Origin: Leifsonia sp. SCN 70-46
Lineage (GTDB): Bacteria > Actinomycetota > Actinomycetes > Actinomycetales > Microbacteriaceae
Length of the DNA stretch: 64,000 bases
Direction: 5' to 3'
NCBI GenBank assembly: GCA_001725325.1
Contig: MEFY01000002.1
Location: forward strand, 1,429,559-1,493,558
Both the position numbers and the translations under genes were made by a program. This document shows, piece by piece, positions 1 to 8,900 of this stretch. Each line of letters begins with the position of its first letter. Positions within the stretch are counted from its first letter, which is position 1. The notes below the pieces were generated by a model. It was not told the origin of the DNA. It made no database searches and was given only the letters and a program-made list of their open reading frames with translations.

Positions 1-156
1 GTCATCGACGGGTGGGAGGCGAAGAACCTCGCCGACGCCCTCAACGCGCTCACCGCCGACGAGATCACCGCCATGAAGAAGGCGGCGGATGCCGCCGCGG
101 CCGACCTCTCGACCATCGGCGAGGGCCCCCGCTTCCTCGCGGAGGTCGGCGCCTAG
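1..156 (+). CDS. Glycosyltransferase, C-terminal fragment (partial at window edge)
   Basis: Frame 1 is open from the first base and ends in TAG, giving 51 residues. The segment LNALTADEITAMKKAADAAA resembles the C-terminal tail of the glycosyltransferase at 2640-3788 (LENLTADEVAGFKRASDKAA), so this is probably the end of a paralogous GT4-type enzyme that starts outside the window. The ORF track omits it because it has no start here. Its stop overlaps the convergent dehydrogenase stop in a shared CTAG. The acceptor sugar cannot be judged from the tail alone. Confidence 0.7.
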   Translation, partial: VIDGWEAKNLADALNALTADEITAMKKAADAAAADLSTIGEGPRFLAEVGA

Positions 157-1451
157 GCGATCGCCTTGCCGATGACGCGGTAGGGGATGCCCGGCCACTG
201 CTCGGCCGACGACACCCGACGGCCGTCGATGAAGGCCTTGATGCCCGGCAGCTCGGCCGGGGTGAGCGACTTGTACTCCGCGTGGTCGGCCTGGACGACG
301 ACGGCGTCGACGGGCTCGCCCAGGTGGTAGGGCGTGAAGCCGAGCCGCGCGAGCTCGTCGTCGGTGTACATCGGGTCCTGCACCACGGGCACGGCGCCGC
401 GCTGCTTGAGCGCCTCGACCGCGCCGAAGACGCCGGAGAACGCGGTCTCCTTCACGCCGCCGCGGTAGGCGGCACCCAGCACGGCGACCTTCGCGCCCGT
501 GAGGTCGCCGTAGGCGCCCTCGAGCAGCCCGATCGTGTAGTCGGGCATCCCCGCGTTCGCGGCGCGCGCCGCCGACACGACGGTCGCCTCGGGGTCTGTC
601 CACAGGTAGAGGCGCGGGTAGACGGGGATGCAGTGGCCGCCGACCGCGATACCGGGCTGGTGGATGTGCGAGTAGGGCTGCGAGTTCGACGCCTCGATGA
701 CCTGGTAGACGTCGATGCCCGCGGTGGACGCGTAGCGCGCGAACTGGTTGGCGAGGCCGATGTTGACATCGCGGTAGGTGGTCTCCGCGAGCTTGGCGAG
801 CTCTGCGGCCTCGGCGCTGCCGAGGTCCCACACGCCGTTGGCGCGCGCGAGGTCGGCGCGCTCGTCGAAGTCCAGCACCTGCTGGTAGAAGTCGACGGCC
901 TTCGCGGCGCCGCGCTCGGAGAGCCCTCCCACGAGCTTGGGGTACTTGCGCAGGTCGGCGAAGACGCGACCGGTGAGCACGCGCTCCGGCGAGAAGACCA
1001 GGTCGAAGTCGACGCCCTCGGTGAGACCCGACGCCTCCTCGAGCATGGGCTTCCAGCGCGTGCGCGTGGTGCCCACCGGGAGGGTCGTCTCGTAGGCGAT
1101 GAGCGTGCCGGGCGTGAGCACGGCGCCGAGCGACTTGGTCGCCGCGTCCATCCAGCCGAAGTCGGGCTCCGCGGTCTCCTCGTCGACGAACAGCGGCACG
1201 ACGAGCACGACGGCATCGGCACCGGGCACGGCGTCGGCGTAGTCGGTCGTGGCGCGCAGCCGGCCCGCGGGCACGAGCTCAGAGAGCTTCTCCTGGAGGT
1301 GCGCCTCGCCGGGGAACGGCTCGATCCCCTTGTTGATCAGATCGACGGTCGGCTGGGAGACGTCGACGCCGACGACATCGTGGCCCTTGCTGGCGAACTG
1401 GACGGCGAGCGGAAGCCCGATCTTGCCGAGGGCGATGACAGCGATCTTCAC
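153..1451 (-). CDS. Nucleotide-sugar 6-dehydrogenase (UDP-GlcNAc/UDP-ManNAc type, WbpA-like)
   Basis: Predicted to oxidise C6 of a UDP-HexNAc to the uronate with NAD+, in the cytoplasm. The protein of 432 residues opens with a Rossmann fold (KIAVIALGKIGLPLAVQ) and carries the UDP-sugar dehydrogenase signatures VFSPERVLTGRVF and GGHCIPVYP, the latter with the catalytic Cys. VFSPERVLTGR is the form usual in HexNAc dehydrogenases rather than UDP-glucose dehydrogenase. I chose the GTG at 1451 over the longer ORF because GGAG lies 7 nt upstream and the Rossmann strand starts immediately. It is the last gene of a three-gene minus-strand run. Together with the WbpB/E/D-like genes at 14254-16909 it would supply the first step of a 2,3-diamino-uronate pathway; that link is inferred. 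Confidence 0.85.
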   Translation of the reverse strand: MKIAVIALGKIGLPLAVQFASKGHDVVGVDVSQPTVDLINKGIEPFPGEAHLQEKLSELVPAGRLRATTDYADAVPGADAVVLVVPLFVDEETAEPDFGWMDAATKSLGAVLTPGTLIAYETTLPVGTTRTRWKPMLEEASGLTEGVDFDLVFSPERVLTGRVFADLRKYPKLVGGLSERGAAKAVDFYQQVLDFDERADLARANGVWDLGSAEAAELAKLAETTYRDVNIGLANQFARYASTAGIDVYQVIEASNSQPYSHIHQPGIAVGGHCIPVYPRLYLWTDPEATVVSAARAANAGMPDYTIGLLEGAYGDLTGAKVAVLGAAYRGGVKETAFSGVFGAVEALKQRGAVPVVQDPMYTDDELARLGFTPYHLGEPVDAVVVQADHAEYKSLTPAELPGIKAFIDGRRVSSAEQWPGIPYRVIGKAIA

Positions 1452-1485
1452 GAGATGACTCCAGGTAGGTAGCGGAACTTCAATG

Positions 1486-2643
1486 CTACTTGGCGATGAT
1501 CGCGAGGCTGGTGTCGACGACCTGCTTCGCGATCGCATCGAGCGAGTACTCGGCGGCTGCCCAGGAGGCGAGCTCGGCCCGCGCCGCGGGCGAGAGCGGG
1601 CTCGAGGCGGAGGCGATCATCGCATCCGCGGTCGCCGCCACGTCGTAGTCCACGGCGGCGCCGGCGCTCGGGTGCCCCGCGTCCACGAGGAAGTCGACGG
1701 TGGGGCCGACGCCCGCGAAGATCACGGGGCATCCGGAGCTGAGCGACGAGTAGACCTTGGTGGCGAGCGCGTACTCGTTGCGCGCCACGGGGGTGAGGCT
1801 AGCGACCGATGCCGTCGCGCTCGCGAGGATGGGGGAGAGCTCCGCCGGCGGGATGGGGGAGTGGAACTCGACGAGGTCGCCCACGCCGAGCGCGCGGGCG
1901 CGGGCGCGCATGCTGTCGCGGTCCTCGCCGTTGCCGTAGTAGAGCAGGCGCGCGCCGGGGTGCTTCTCCAGCACGGCCGGCAGCGCGTCGATGAAGATGC
2001 CGGCGCCGTGCCACTCGGAGTGGGTGCCCGCGTAGACGAAGACGGGCGGGTTCTGCGGCGCCTGCCCGTCGTACCGGAAGTCGCCCGTGTCCGCGCCGAA
2101 ACCGATCGGGATGGCGGGGGTCTCGATGCCGACGGCGCGGAACCGGTCGACGAGCGGCTGGTGGGCGGCGAAGAGCATCCTCGCCCCGCGCAGACCCCAC
2201 GCCTCGGCCCGCCGCAGGGCGCCGAGCACGAAGCGCGAGCTCGTGACCATCTCGGCGGCCTCGCTCCAGTAGTCGGCCGCGCGCACGACGTAGGGGGTGC
2301 GGCGCAGCGCACCCACGATGCGCACGACCGCCACGGTCGTAGGGGGAGGCTCGACGATGTAGAGGTCGGCCCTGCGGGAGAACAGCAGCCGGAAGAAGAG
2401 GGGGATGTCGAAGCTCAGGTAGCTCAGGTACCCGCGCACGTACTGCTGCTTGTCGCGCTTGACGGGCACGCGCAGCACCCGCACGCCCTCGGGGTCGTCG
2501 ATGGCGGTGCCGAGCGGCGGCCGGGCGGTGAGCACGGTCACCCCGTGGCCGCGGGCGTGGAACTCCTCGGCCCACGACCGCAGGATGCCGGACGCCGCCG
2601 AGACCTCGGGTGCGAAGATCCGGCTCGCGATGACAACCCTCAT
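1486..2643 (-). CDS. GT4-type glycosyltransferase
   Basis: A 385-residue GT-B fold enzyme, predicted to add a sugar to a lipid-linked surface glycan at the inner membrane face. The N-terminal motif MRVVIASRIFAPEVSAASG followed by WAEEFHARGHGVTVLTARPP is typical of WbuB/WcaI-like GT4 enzymes. The C-terminal half has the donor-binding pattern (FVYAGTHSEWHGAGIFIDAL, then YALATKVYSSLSSGCPVIF). Its ATG overlaps the previous gene's stop (ATGA), so the two are probably translationally coupled. Donor and acceptor cannot be read from the sequence. Confidence 0.85.
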   Translation of the reverse strand: MRVVIASRIFAPEVSAASGILRSWAEEFHARGHGVTVLTARPPLGTAIDDPEGVRVLRVPVKRDKQQYVRGYLSYLSFDIPLFFRLLFSRRADLYIVEPPPTTVAVVRIVGALRRTPYVVRAADYWSEAAEMVTSSRFVLGALRRAEAWGLRGARMLFAAHQPLVDRFRAVGIETPAIPIGFGADTGDFRYDGQAPQNPPVFVYAGTHSEWHGAGIFIDALPAVLEKHPGARLLYYGNGEDRDSMRARARALGVGDLVEFHSPIPPAELSPILASATASVASLTPVARNEYALATKVYSSLSSGCPVIFAGVGPTVDFLVDAGHPSAGAAVDYDVAATADAMIASASSPLSPAARAELASWAAAEYSLDAIAKQVVDTSLAIIAK

Positions 2644-3788
2644 CGGGCTCCCGCGAGCAACCGCCCCACGAGCGCATCCTGCGTGGCGCGGTCGGGCTCG
2701 CTCGAGAGTGCCTTGGCCGCCTTGTCCGAGGCCCTCTTGAACCCCGCGACCTCGTCGGCGGTGAGGTTCTCGAGCGCGGCGACGAGCGCGTCGGAGCTCG
2801 TGTCGGCCGTGATGATCCCGAGCTCGTACTCCCCGATGTGCGTGTTGATCTCCGGGGCGGGCGAGAACACGAGGCCCAGGCGCGCCTGCACGAAGTCGAA
2901 GAACTTGTTGGGCAGGTGGTACAGGTGGCTGAGGGTCTTGAGCGGGTAGAGGAAGACGCCCAGGTCGTACTGGTTGAGCACGTCGGGCAGCGTCTCCGGC
3001 GGCACCGGGTCGTGAACGGTCGTGCGCGGGCTCGACGTCGCGCGCTTGGCGATCTCGTCGAGATGTCCACCCGGCACGCGCAGGAGGTAGAGGTCGAGCG
3101 AGAACCGGTCGCCGAGGCGGTCGACGGCGTCGATGAGCTCCATGATGTTGCGCTCGGCGTCAGCCGTGCCGCTGTGCACGAGCTTGATGACCGCCGGGTC
3201 GACAGGGGTGGGCTTGAGGGTGCGGTACGACGCGGAGTTGCGGACGACCTCCGTGGTGACGCCGTACCGCTCGCTGTACAGGTTCGCAAGGCCCGCGCTC
3301 ACGCTCGTGACCGCGGTGGTGCGGGGGAGGTAGGTGCGGCAGAGGTACTCCATGTACGGCCCGACCAGCACGCGCCAGACGAAGACCGTGGCCCGCTCCT
3401 CGGGCGCCCATTCGTGCATGTCGGCGAGGAGAGGGGCGTCGCCCTTGGCGGCGAAGGCGAGCGGGAGGGCGCGCGCGTCGTTGGCGACGACGAGGTCGTA
3501 GGGGCCCGACTCGACGACCTCGCGGCGCACGGCCTTCTCGCCCGGCGTCGTGAGCTCGACGGCCCTGTGCAGGCGCAACGCGAGCTTGAGCACGCCCAGC
3601 GGCGTCTCCGGCAGGGAGGACGCCCCCTTCGGGATCTCGATGTGCCGTGCAACACCCTCGGGGGCGGGTCCGTAACCGACGGTCGTGACGTCTCCGTGCT
3701 GCTGCAGCACCTCCACCTGCCGAAGCACGCGGGAATCGGCGTGAATGGGCGAGAACGAGACGCAGAGAATTTTTTTCTTGGGGGGCAA
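2640..3788 (-). CDS. Glycosyltransferase, GT4-like, with a homopolymer-rich start
   Basis: A 382-residue predicted glycosyltransferase, first gene of the minus-strand run. N-terminal KKKILCVSFSPIHADSRVLRQVE and C-terminal YDLGVFLYPLKTLSHLYHLP plus KFFDFVQARLGLVFSPAPEI fit a GT-B enzyme. The start used is TTG at 3788, with GGAAG upstream. Codons 2-6 contain a C6 run and an A7 run. A second frame opening at GTG 3822 would join this frame if the A7 run lost one base, giving a slightly longer N terminus. The gene may therefore be phase-variable or the start misassigned. The tail is similar to the fragment at 1-156. Confidence 0.8.
   Translation of the reverse strand: MPPKKKILCVSFSPIHADSRVLRQVEVLQQHGDVTTVGYGPAPEGVARHIEIPKGASSLPETPLGVLKLALRLHRAVELTTPGEKAVRREVVESGPYDLVVANDARALPLAFAAKGDAPLLADMHEWAPEERATVFVWRVLVGPYMEYLCRTYLPRTTAVTSVSAGLANLYSERYGVTTEVVRNSASYRTLKPTPVDPAVIKLVHSGTADAERNIMELIDAVDRLGDRFSLDLYLLRVPGGHLDEIAKRATSSPRTTVHDPVPPETLPDVLNQYDLGVFLYPLKTLSHLYHLPNKFFDFVQARLGLVFSPAPEINTHIGEYELGIITADTSSDALVAALENLTADEVAGFKRASDKAAKALSSEPDRATQDALVGRLLAGAR
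3770..3785 (-). repeat. Paired homopolymer tracts (C6 and A7 on the coding strand) at the 5' end of a glycosyltransferase
   Basis: On the minus strand the start codon is followed by CCCCCC, AAG, then AAAAAAA. The + strand shows T7 at 3770-3776 and G6 at 3780-3785. Runs of this length are conspicuous in such GC-rich DNA and lie exactly where slippage would switch a reading frame. Confidence 0.6.
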
Positions 3789-4032
3789 CGGAATCTTCCG
3801 GTTGATCGTTAACGAACGTCACCGAGTCTAGTTGCGGTCGGCTGGCTCTCTTCCTTCACTTGGCAGATTCATAGGCTCTGCCGCGCGGGGCGGTCAGCTC
3901 GCGTCGATGCCCAGGAGAGCGACCCAGCGGCGCAGGTCGATGAGGCGCCAGTGGGAGCGGCTGTGACTCCCGCAGGACGGCCCACAGCGTCCAACTCGAT
4001 AGACTCTCCGGGTTCGTCAAACGGAGGTTCCA
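3789..4032. promoter_or_regulatory. Divergent intergenic region between two surface-glycan operons
   Basis: This 244-bp gap separates the leftward glycosyltransferase operon from the rightward ABC transporter. A TAGACT -10-like hexamer on the minus strand (3825-3830) lies about 37 nt before the TTG at 3788; no good -35 accompanies it. Around 3894-3970 the minus strand reads HWRLIDLRRWVALLGIDAS followed by a stop, which may be the tail of a decayed gene. No rightward promoter stands out. The stretch also marks the left edge of the AT-softer block. Confidence 0.4.
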
Positions 4033-5820
4033 TTGAAGTCAGCGAAGTCCGTCCTCGACCTTTACCGTCAAGTTTTAGCCGTGTTCCCGTCGGGCGGATC
4101 TCGATTCCTCAACCTCTACTCCTGGCTGCTCGCCTCATTGGCGATTTTCGACGCAGCCGCGCTCGGTCTGCTGGCAGTGACGATCGGACCGGTCGCCGCA
4201 GGCACCCCCGTCGTGCTCCCACTGGTGGGTCAGCTCGACAGTGCCGGCGTGGCCTGGACCATCGTGCTGATCTGCGTGCTCATGGTCGTCAAAGGCGCTC
4301 TGTCGGTGCTCGTGACATGGTGGGCCACCCGCCGCATCCCGCGCTACGAGGTGGCGATCGGCGACCGCCTCTTCCGCTCGTACATCACCGCGCCTTGGCG
4401 CGATCGCCTGCGCAAGAACTCGGCCGAGATCATGCGATTCGCTGACACGGGAGTCGACGCTACGGTGAACAGCTTCGTGCTACCGGGCGCGACCCTTCTC
4501 AGCGAGGCCATCAGCCTGGTGACGATCATCGCGACCCTCGCCATCGTGCAGCCGATACTGGCGCTGACGACCCTCGTGTACCTCCTCCTCCTCGGCGCCG
4601 TTCTGTTCTTCTGGGTCGCGGGTCACGCCCGAAAGGCAGGCGAGGTGCACGTCGAGAACACGATCAGCGCCTCTCGTCTCGTGCTTGAGATCGTCAGCGC
4701 TCTGAAGGAGGTGTCGCTGCGCAACAAGGAGGCTGCCGTGGCAGACATCGTCGAGGAGACCCGCGGACGAAGCGCTCGCGCTCGCGCCAACCTCTACTTC
4801 CTCAGCCAGCTCCCTCGTTACGCACTCGAGTCTGGCCTGATCGTGGGCTTCTTGGTCGTCGGCGGTGTGGGATTCCTGACCGGTGGTCTCGAGCAGGCGA
4901 TCGCCGCGGTCGCCCTGTTCGCGCTCGCGGGCTTCCGCATGGCACCCTCGGTCATCCGTTTTCAGTCTGTGCTGGCGCAGATGGTTTCGATCGCCGAGTA
5001 CCCTCGCCGGGTGCTAAGTGAGTTGGCCGACACGGAGGAGTCTGCCGCCGGGATTGCGAGTCGCCCGACTCGTGCCCTGCCGGAGCACCCCTCGACCATC
5101 GCGCTCGAGAACGTTAGCTTCAGCTACTCGGACAGCGCCCCGCTGGCCCTCCGTGACGTCTCGCTCGAGATTCCCTTCGGCTCATCCGTCGCTTTCGTCG
5201 GTGCCTCTGGCTCGGGCAAGTCGACGATGGTCGATATCCTCCTCAGTCTGCTTGAGCCCACCAGCGGCACAATCTCGATAGACGGCGAACCGCTCTCAGA
5301 ACTGCGCGCCGATTGGCGGTCGCGTGTCGGATATGTGCCGCAAGAGGTCGCGCTGTTCGACGCCACAATCGCGCAGAACGTCGCCCTCACCTGGGGCGAC
5401 GACTTTGATGCAGAGCGGGTGCAGCGGGCCCTGGAGCAGGCGCAACTCTGGGAGATGGTCTCTGCCAAAGAAGGCGGAATGCTCTCGAGAGTCGGCGAGC
5501 GGGGTCTTGCCCTCTCTGGTGGACAGCGTCAGCGCCTCGGCATCGCGCGCGCCCTCTACGCGGAACCGCTTGTGCTGGTGCTCGACGAAGCCACGAGCGC
5601 GCTCGACACCACGACGGAGGCGCTCGTAACAAGCGGAATCGACGCGATCGGGGGCGGGGTGACGAAGATCGTCGTGGCCCACCGGTTGGCGACGATCCGC
5701 AACGCCGACCGGATCTTCTTCATGGCTGACGGAGTCGTTGTACGCAGCGGTACCTTTGCGGAGCTTGTGGACTCGGTGCCGGAGTTCGCCACGCAGGCCG
5801 GGCTCGCGGGCCTCACATAA
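4033..5820 (+). CDS. ABC transporter, fused permease-ATPase (PglK/MsbA-like lipid-linked glycan flippase)
   Basis: A 595-residue half-transporter with an N-terminal exporter membrane domain of about six helices (to residue ~330) and a C-terminal nucleotide-binding domain. The ATPase has Walker A GASGSGKST near residue 390, Q-loop GYVPQEVALFD, signature LSGGQRQRLGIARAL near 494, Walker B LVLVLDEATSALD near 514, and the switch His in VAHRLATI. Full-length exporters next to PglF/E/D-like genes are often PglK-type flippases of undecaprenyl-linked oligosaccharides; this role is inferred from context. The TTG start is supported by GGAGG five bases upstream. Codon use here is softer in third-position GC than in flanking genes. 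Confidence 0.85.
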   Translation: MKSAKSVLDLYRQVLAVFPSGGSRFLNLYSWLLASLAIFDAAALGLLAVTIGPVAAGTPVVLPLVGQLDSAGVAWTIVLICVLMVVKGALSVLVTWWATRRIPRYEVAIGDRLFRSYITAPWRDRLRKNSAEIMRFADTGVDATVNSFVLPGATLLSEAISLVTIIATLAIVQPILALTTLVYLLLLGAVLFFWVAGHARKAGEVHVENTISASRLVLEIVSALKEVSLRNKEAAVADIVEETRGRSARARANLYFLSQLPRYALESGLIVGFLVVGGVGFLTGGLEQAIAAVALFALAGFRMAPSVIRFQSVLAQMVSIAEYPRRVLSELADTEESAAGIASRPTRALPEHPSTIALENVSFSYSDSAPLALRDVSLEIPFGSSVAFVGASGSGKSTMVDILLSLLEPTSGTISIDGEPLSELRADWRSRVGYVPQEVALFDATIAQNVALTWGDDFDAERVQRALEQAQLWEMVSAKEGGMLSRVGERGLALSGGQRQRLGIARALYAEPLVLVLDEATSALDTTTEALVTSGIDAIGGGVTKIVVAHRLATIRNADRIFFMADGVVVRSGTFAELVDSVPEFATQAGLAGLT

Positions 5821-5865
5821 GCCCGGCGACACGCGACATTCCGACGAAGGGTGCTGATGTCCGCA

Positions 5866-5888
5866 CGGTAGCCTAGGAGGGGTTACCG
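5866..5888 (+). promoter_or_regulatory. Imperfect hairpin over the leader of the LGFP protein
   Basis: CGGTAGCC and GGTTACCG form 8-nt arms with one mismatch around a loop containing AGGAGG. A second GGAGGGG lies immediately before the ATG at 5901. Folding would hide the upstream purine run; any regulatory role is speculative. Confidence 0.25.
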
Positions 5889-5900
5889 GAGGGGTGTTTC

Positions 5901-8900
5901 ATGGGGCGGCATTCGCGTGAGACGAAGAGACGACGTCTCGCAACAGGCCTTGTGATGCGCCGTTCGGCGTCACTGATCACCTCAGTTGTCACGCTCAGCG
6001 CGGCTCTCGTGGCCTTTCAGCCGGTCCCCGCTGCGCAGGCACTGAGCGGCTCTGAGTTCAACCCGGGGTTCATCATTTCCGACGAGCTCTTCTATGACGG
6101 CTCGGCCATGACAGCTGCGCAGATTCAGGCCTTCCTCGACAACAAGATCGGCTCGTGCCAGAACGACCGTTGCCTCAACGTCGCGTCGTTGCCTGTGACG
6201 ACACGGCCCGTGGACTACTCGTCGGCCACGGGAGCCCTGGTCTGTTCAGAGATCAGTGGCGGCACGATGCGACCCGCCGAGCTCATCTATCGCACCCAGG
6301 TCGCCTGCGGAATCTCAGCGAAGGTGATCCTCGTCACGCTACAAAAAGAACAGGGGCTGATCACCAGCAGAGCTCCTTCTGAAAGCGCGCTGCGTGCGGC
6401 AATGGGGATGGGATGCCCCGATACCGCGCCGTGTGATTCGGCTTTCGCCGGCCTGGCTACCCAGATCATGACAGGCACTCGCCAGCTGAAGGTCTATAAG
6501 GCCGGCAAATTCAGTCGCCAACCGGGTACTCACTTCATCCAGTACAACCCCGATTCCTCATGCGGCGGCACGAACGTCGAGATTCGCAATTATGCGACAG
6601 CCGCTCTGTACAACTACACGCCGTACCAGCCCAACGCCGCGTCGCTGGCCAACCTCGGGACCACGGGAGACGGATGCTCGAGCTACGGTAACCGCAACTT
6701 CTGGGCCTACTACAACAACTGGTTTGGTCCGACCACCGAGCCGACCTGTGTCACGAATCCCAGCCGCGATATCACCACCTACTGGAGCGAGCAGGGTGGC
6801 AGTGCCGGCGCGCTTGGAGTACCGGTGTCGCCCGGGATCGTGTCGGGCGCTGCGGGCGCCGTCGGCTTCTATGCGAACGGCAGCGTCTACTGCACGCCGC
6901 GCATCGGCGCGGTCGGCGTGATCGGTGACAGTCGCACTACGTTCGAGGCGCTCGGCGGGCCTAGCGGCGCGCTGGGTGCTCCGTTGGCCACCCGGGTGCC
7001 CTTCAGCGCGGGCGGTCTCTCCGGTTACGTGCAGGAATTCCAGCGCGGAACGATGCTCTCGTCAGCCACGACCGGCAGCCACGCGGTGATGCACGGCGCT
7101 GTGCGGGATGCCTGGGGTTCGCGGGGCGGCTCCGCGGGGATACTCGGCTGGCCGGTCGGCGATCAGGAAGCAGTTTCGGGATCCGTGCGCCAACGATTCC
7201 AGCACGGCGTCATCTCGGTCGCAACGGGTAAGGCACCGATAGTACTCGTGGGTGAGATCGGCGCCCTGTGGTCGACAGGAACAAACGCTGCGGCCCTCGG
7301 CGCGCCCACAAGCACGGAGTCGCCGCTGACAGCGGGCGGTGTCACGGGAAGCCTGCAGTACTTCGAGAGAGGGATGGTGCTGTCGTCGACGTCGACCGGA
7401 ACCCGCGCCGTGCTCAATGGTGCTGTGCGCAATGCATGGGGCGCGCAGGGGGGTAGCGGCGGCGCGCTCGGCTGGCCTGTCGGGGATCAGCAGGCGACAG
7501 CCGATGGGTTCCGGCAGGAGTTTCAGTTCGGAACGATCTTTGCATCCGCCTCCGGTGCAGGCGGAACCTTGCTCGGTGACATCGCCACCTACTGGGGAGC
7601 AGGCACCAACGCGACCAAGCTCGGGTACCCCACCGCGGCGGCCACGGCCTGGACAGCCGGCGGCGTAACAGGCATGCTTCAGTACTTCGAGAAGGGCTTG
7701 GTCCTCTCGTCGTCGGTCACGGGCACTTATGCAGTTCTCGATGGGCCGATCCGCAACGCCTGGGGAGCCTCGGGAGGCTCGGGAGGCAGCGCTGGCTGGC
7801 CAACGGGGGATCAGGCCACGGTATCGGGACAGTTGAGCCAGCAGTTCCAGCGCGCCACTCTTTCAGCGTCGGCAGGCGTCTCGGCCAACATCTCCAACTA
7901 TCTGGCCACCGGCTCCAACGCGGCACGGCTCGGTGCATCGACGGGGAACGCCACCGCCTGGACTGCGGGTGGAGTATCCGGAGCGCTCCAGTACTTCTCC
8001 AAGGGGATGGTGCTCTCGTCCGCGACGACAGGTACCTTCGCTGTTCTCAACGGGCCGATTCGCGACGCGTGGGGAGCACAGGGTGGCTCAGGCGGCACAC
8101 TGGGCTGGCCGATCAGCGACCAGACGACCGTGTCGGGCCAGCTCAGCCAGCAGTTCCAGCGCGGCGTGATCTCCATCTCGACGGGCGGCGCTGGCGGCGC
8201 GATCGATACCTACATGGCTACCGGCAATAACGCTGCACTTTTCGGCGCGGCAACAGGAGCGCCGCAGCCGTGGACAGCCGGAGGCGTCACCGGCACGCTG
8301 CAGTACTTCGCGCAGGGCATGGTTCTCTCTTCGGCGACCACGGGCACTTACGGTGTGCTCAGTGGCCCTATGCGCACCGCGTGGGGTGCGCAGGGCGGCT
8401 CCGGCGGGAGCCTCGGCTGGCCGACGGGTGATCAGACGCTGGTCGCAGGCAAGCTGCGCCAGCAGTTCCAGAACGGTGTGCTTACCGTCTCGTCCTCGGG
8501 CGCGGGTTCCGTGCTTACCGGCGACATAGCCACTTACTGGTCGACGGGGTCGAACGCTTCGCTGCTCGGCGAACCGACCGGCTCGGCCACGTCGTGGACA
8601 TCCGGAGGCATCACGGGAACGCTGCAGAACTTCGCGCGCGGCGTTGTGTTGTCATCGTCGACGACCGGCACTTTCGCAGTTGTCGACGGACCTCTGCGAA
8701 ACGCCTGGGGTGCACAGGGTGGCACGGGTGGCGCGCTCGGCTGGCCCGTATCTGACCAGACGGTAGTCACAGGCGGCATTCGTCAACAATTCGTGGGTGG
8801 AAGTCTCACCATTACCGACGAGGGCGCAACAATTCTGCTGTCCGGCGCGTACTACACGTACTGGTCGGCCGGTACGAACGCCACGGCGCTCGGAGCTCCG

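Noticed and set aside
12-1472. 486-residue + strand ORF opposite the dehydrogenase
   Set aside because: Arg/Gly/Asp/His-rich shadow of the minus-strand gene, without ribosome site or domain.
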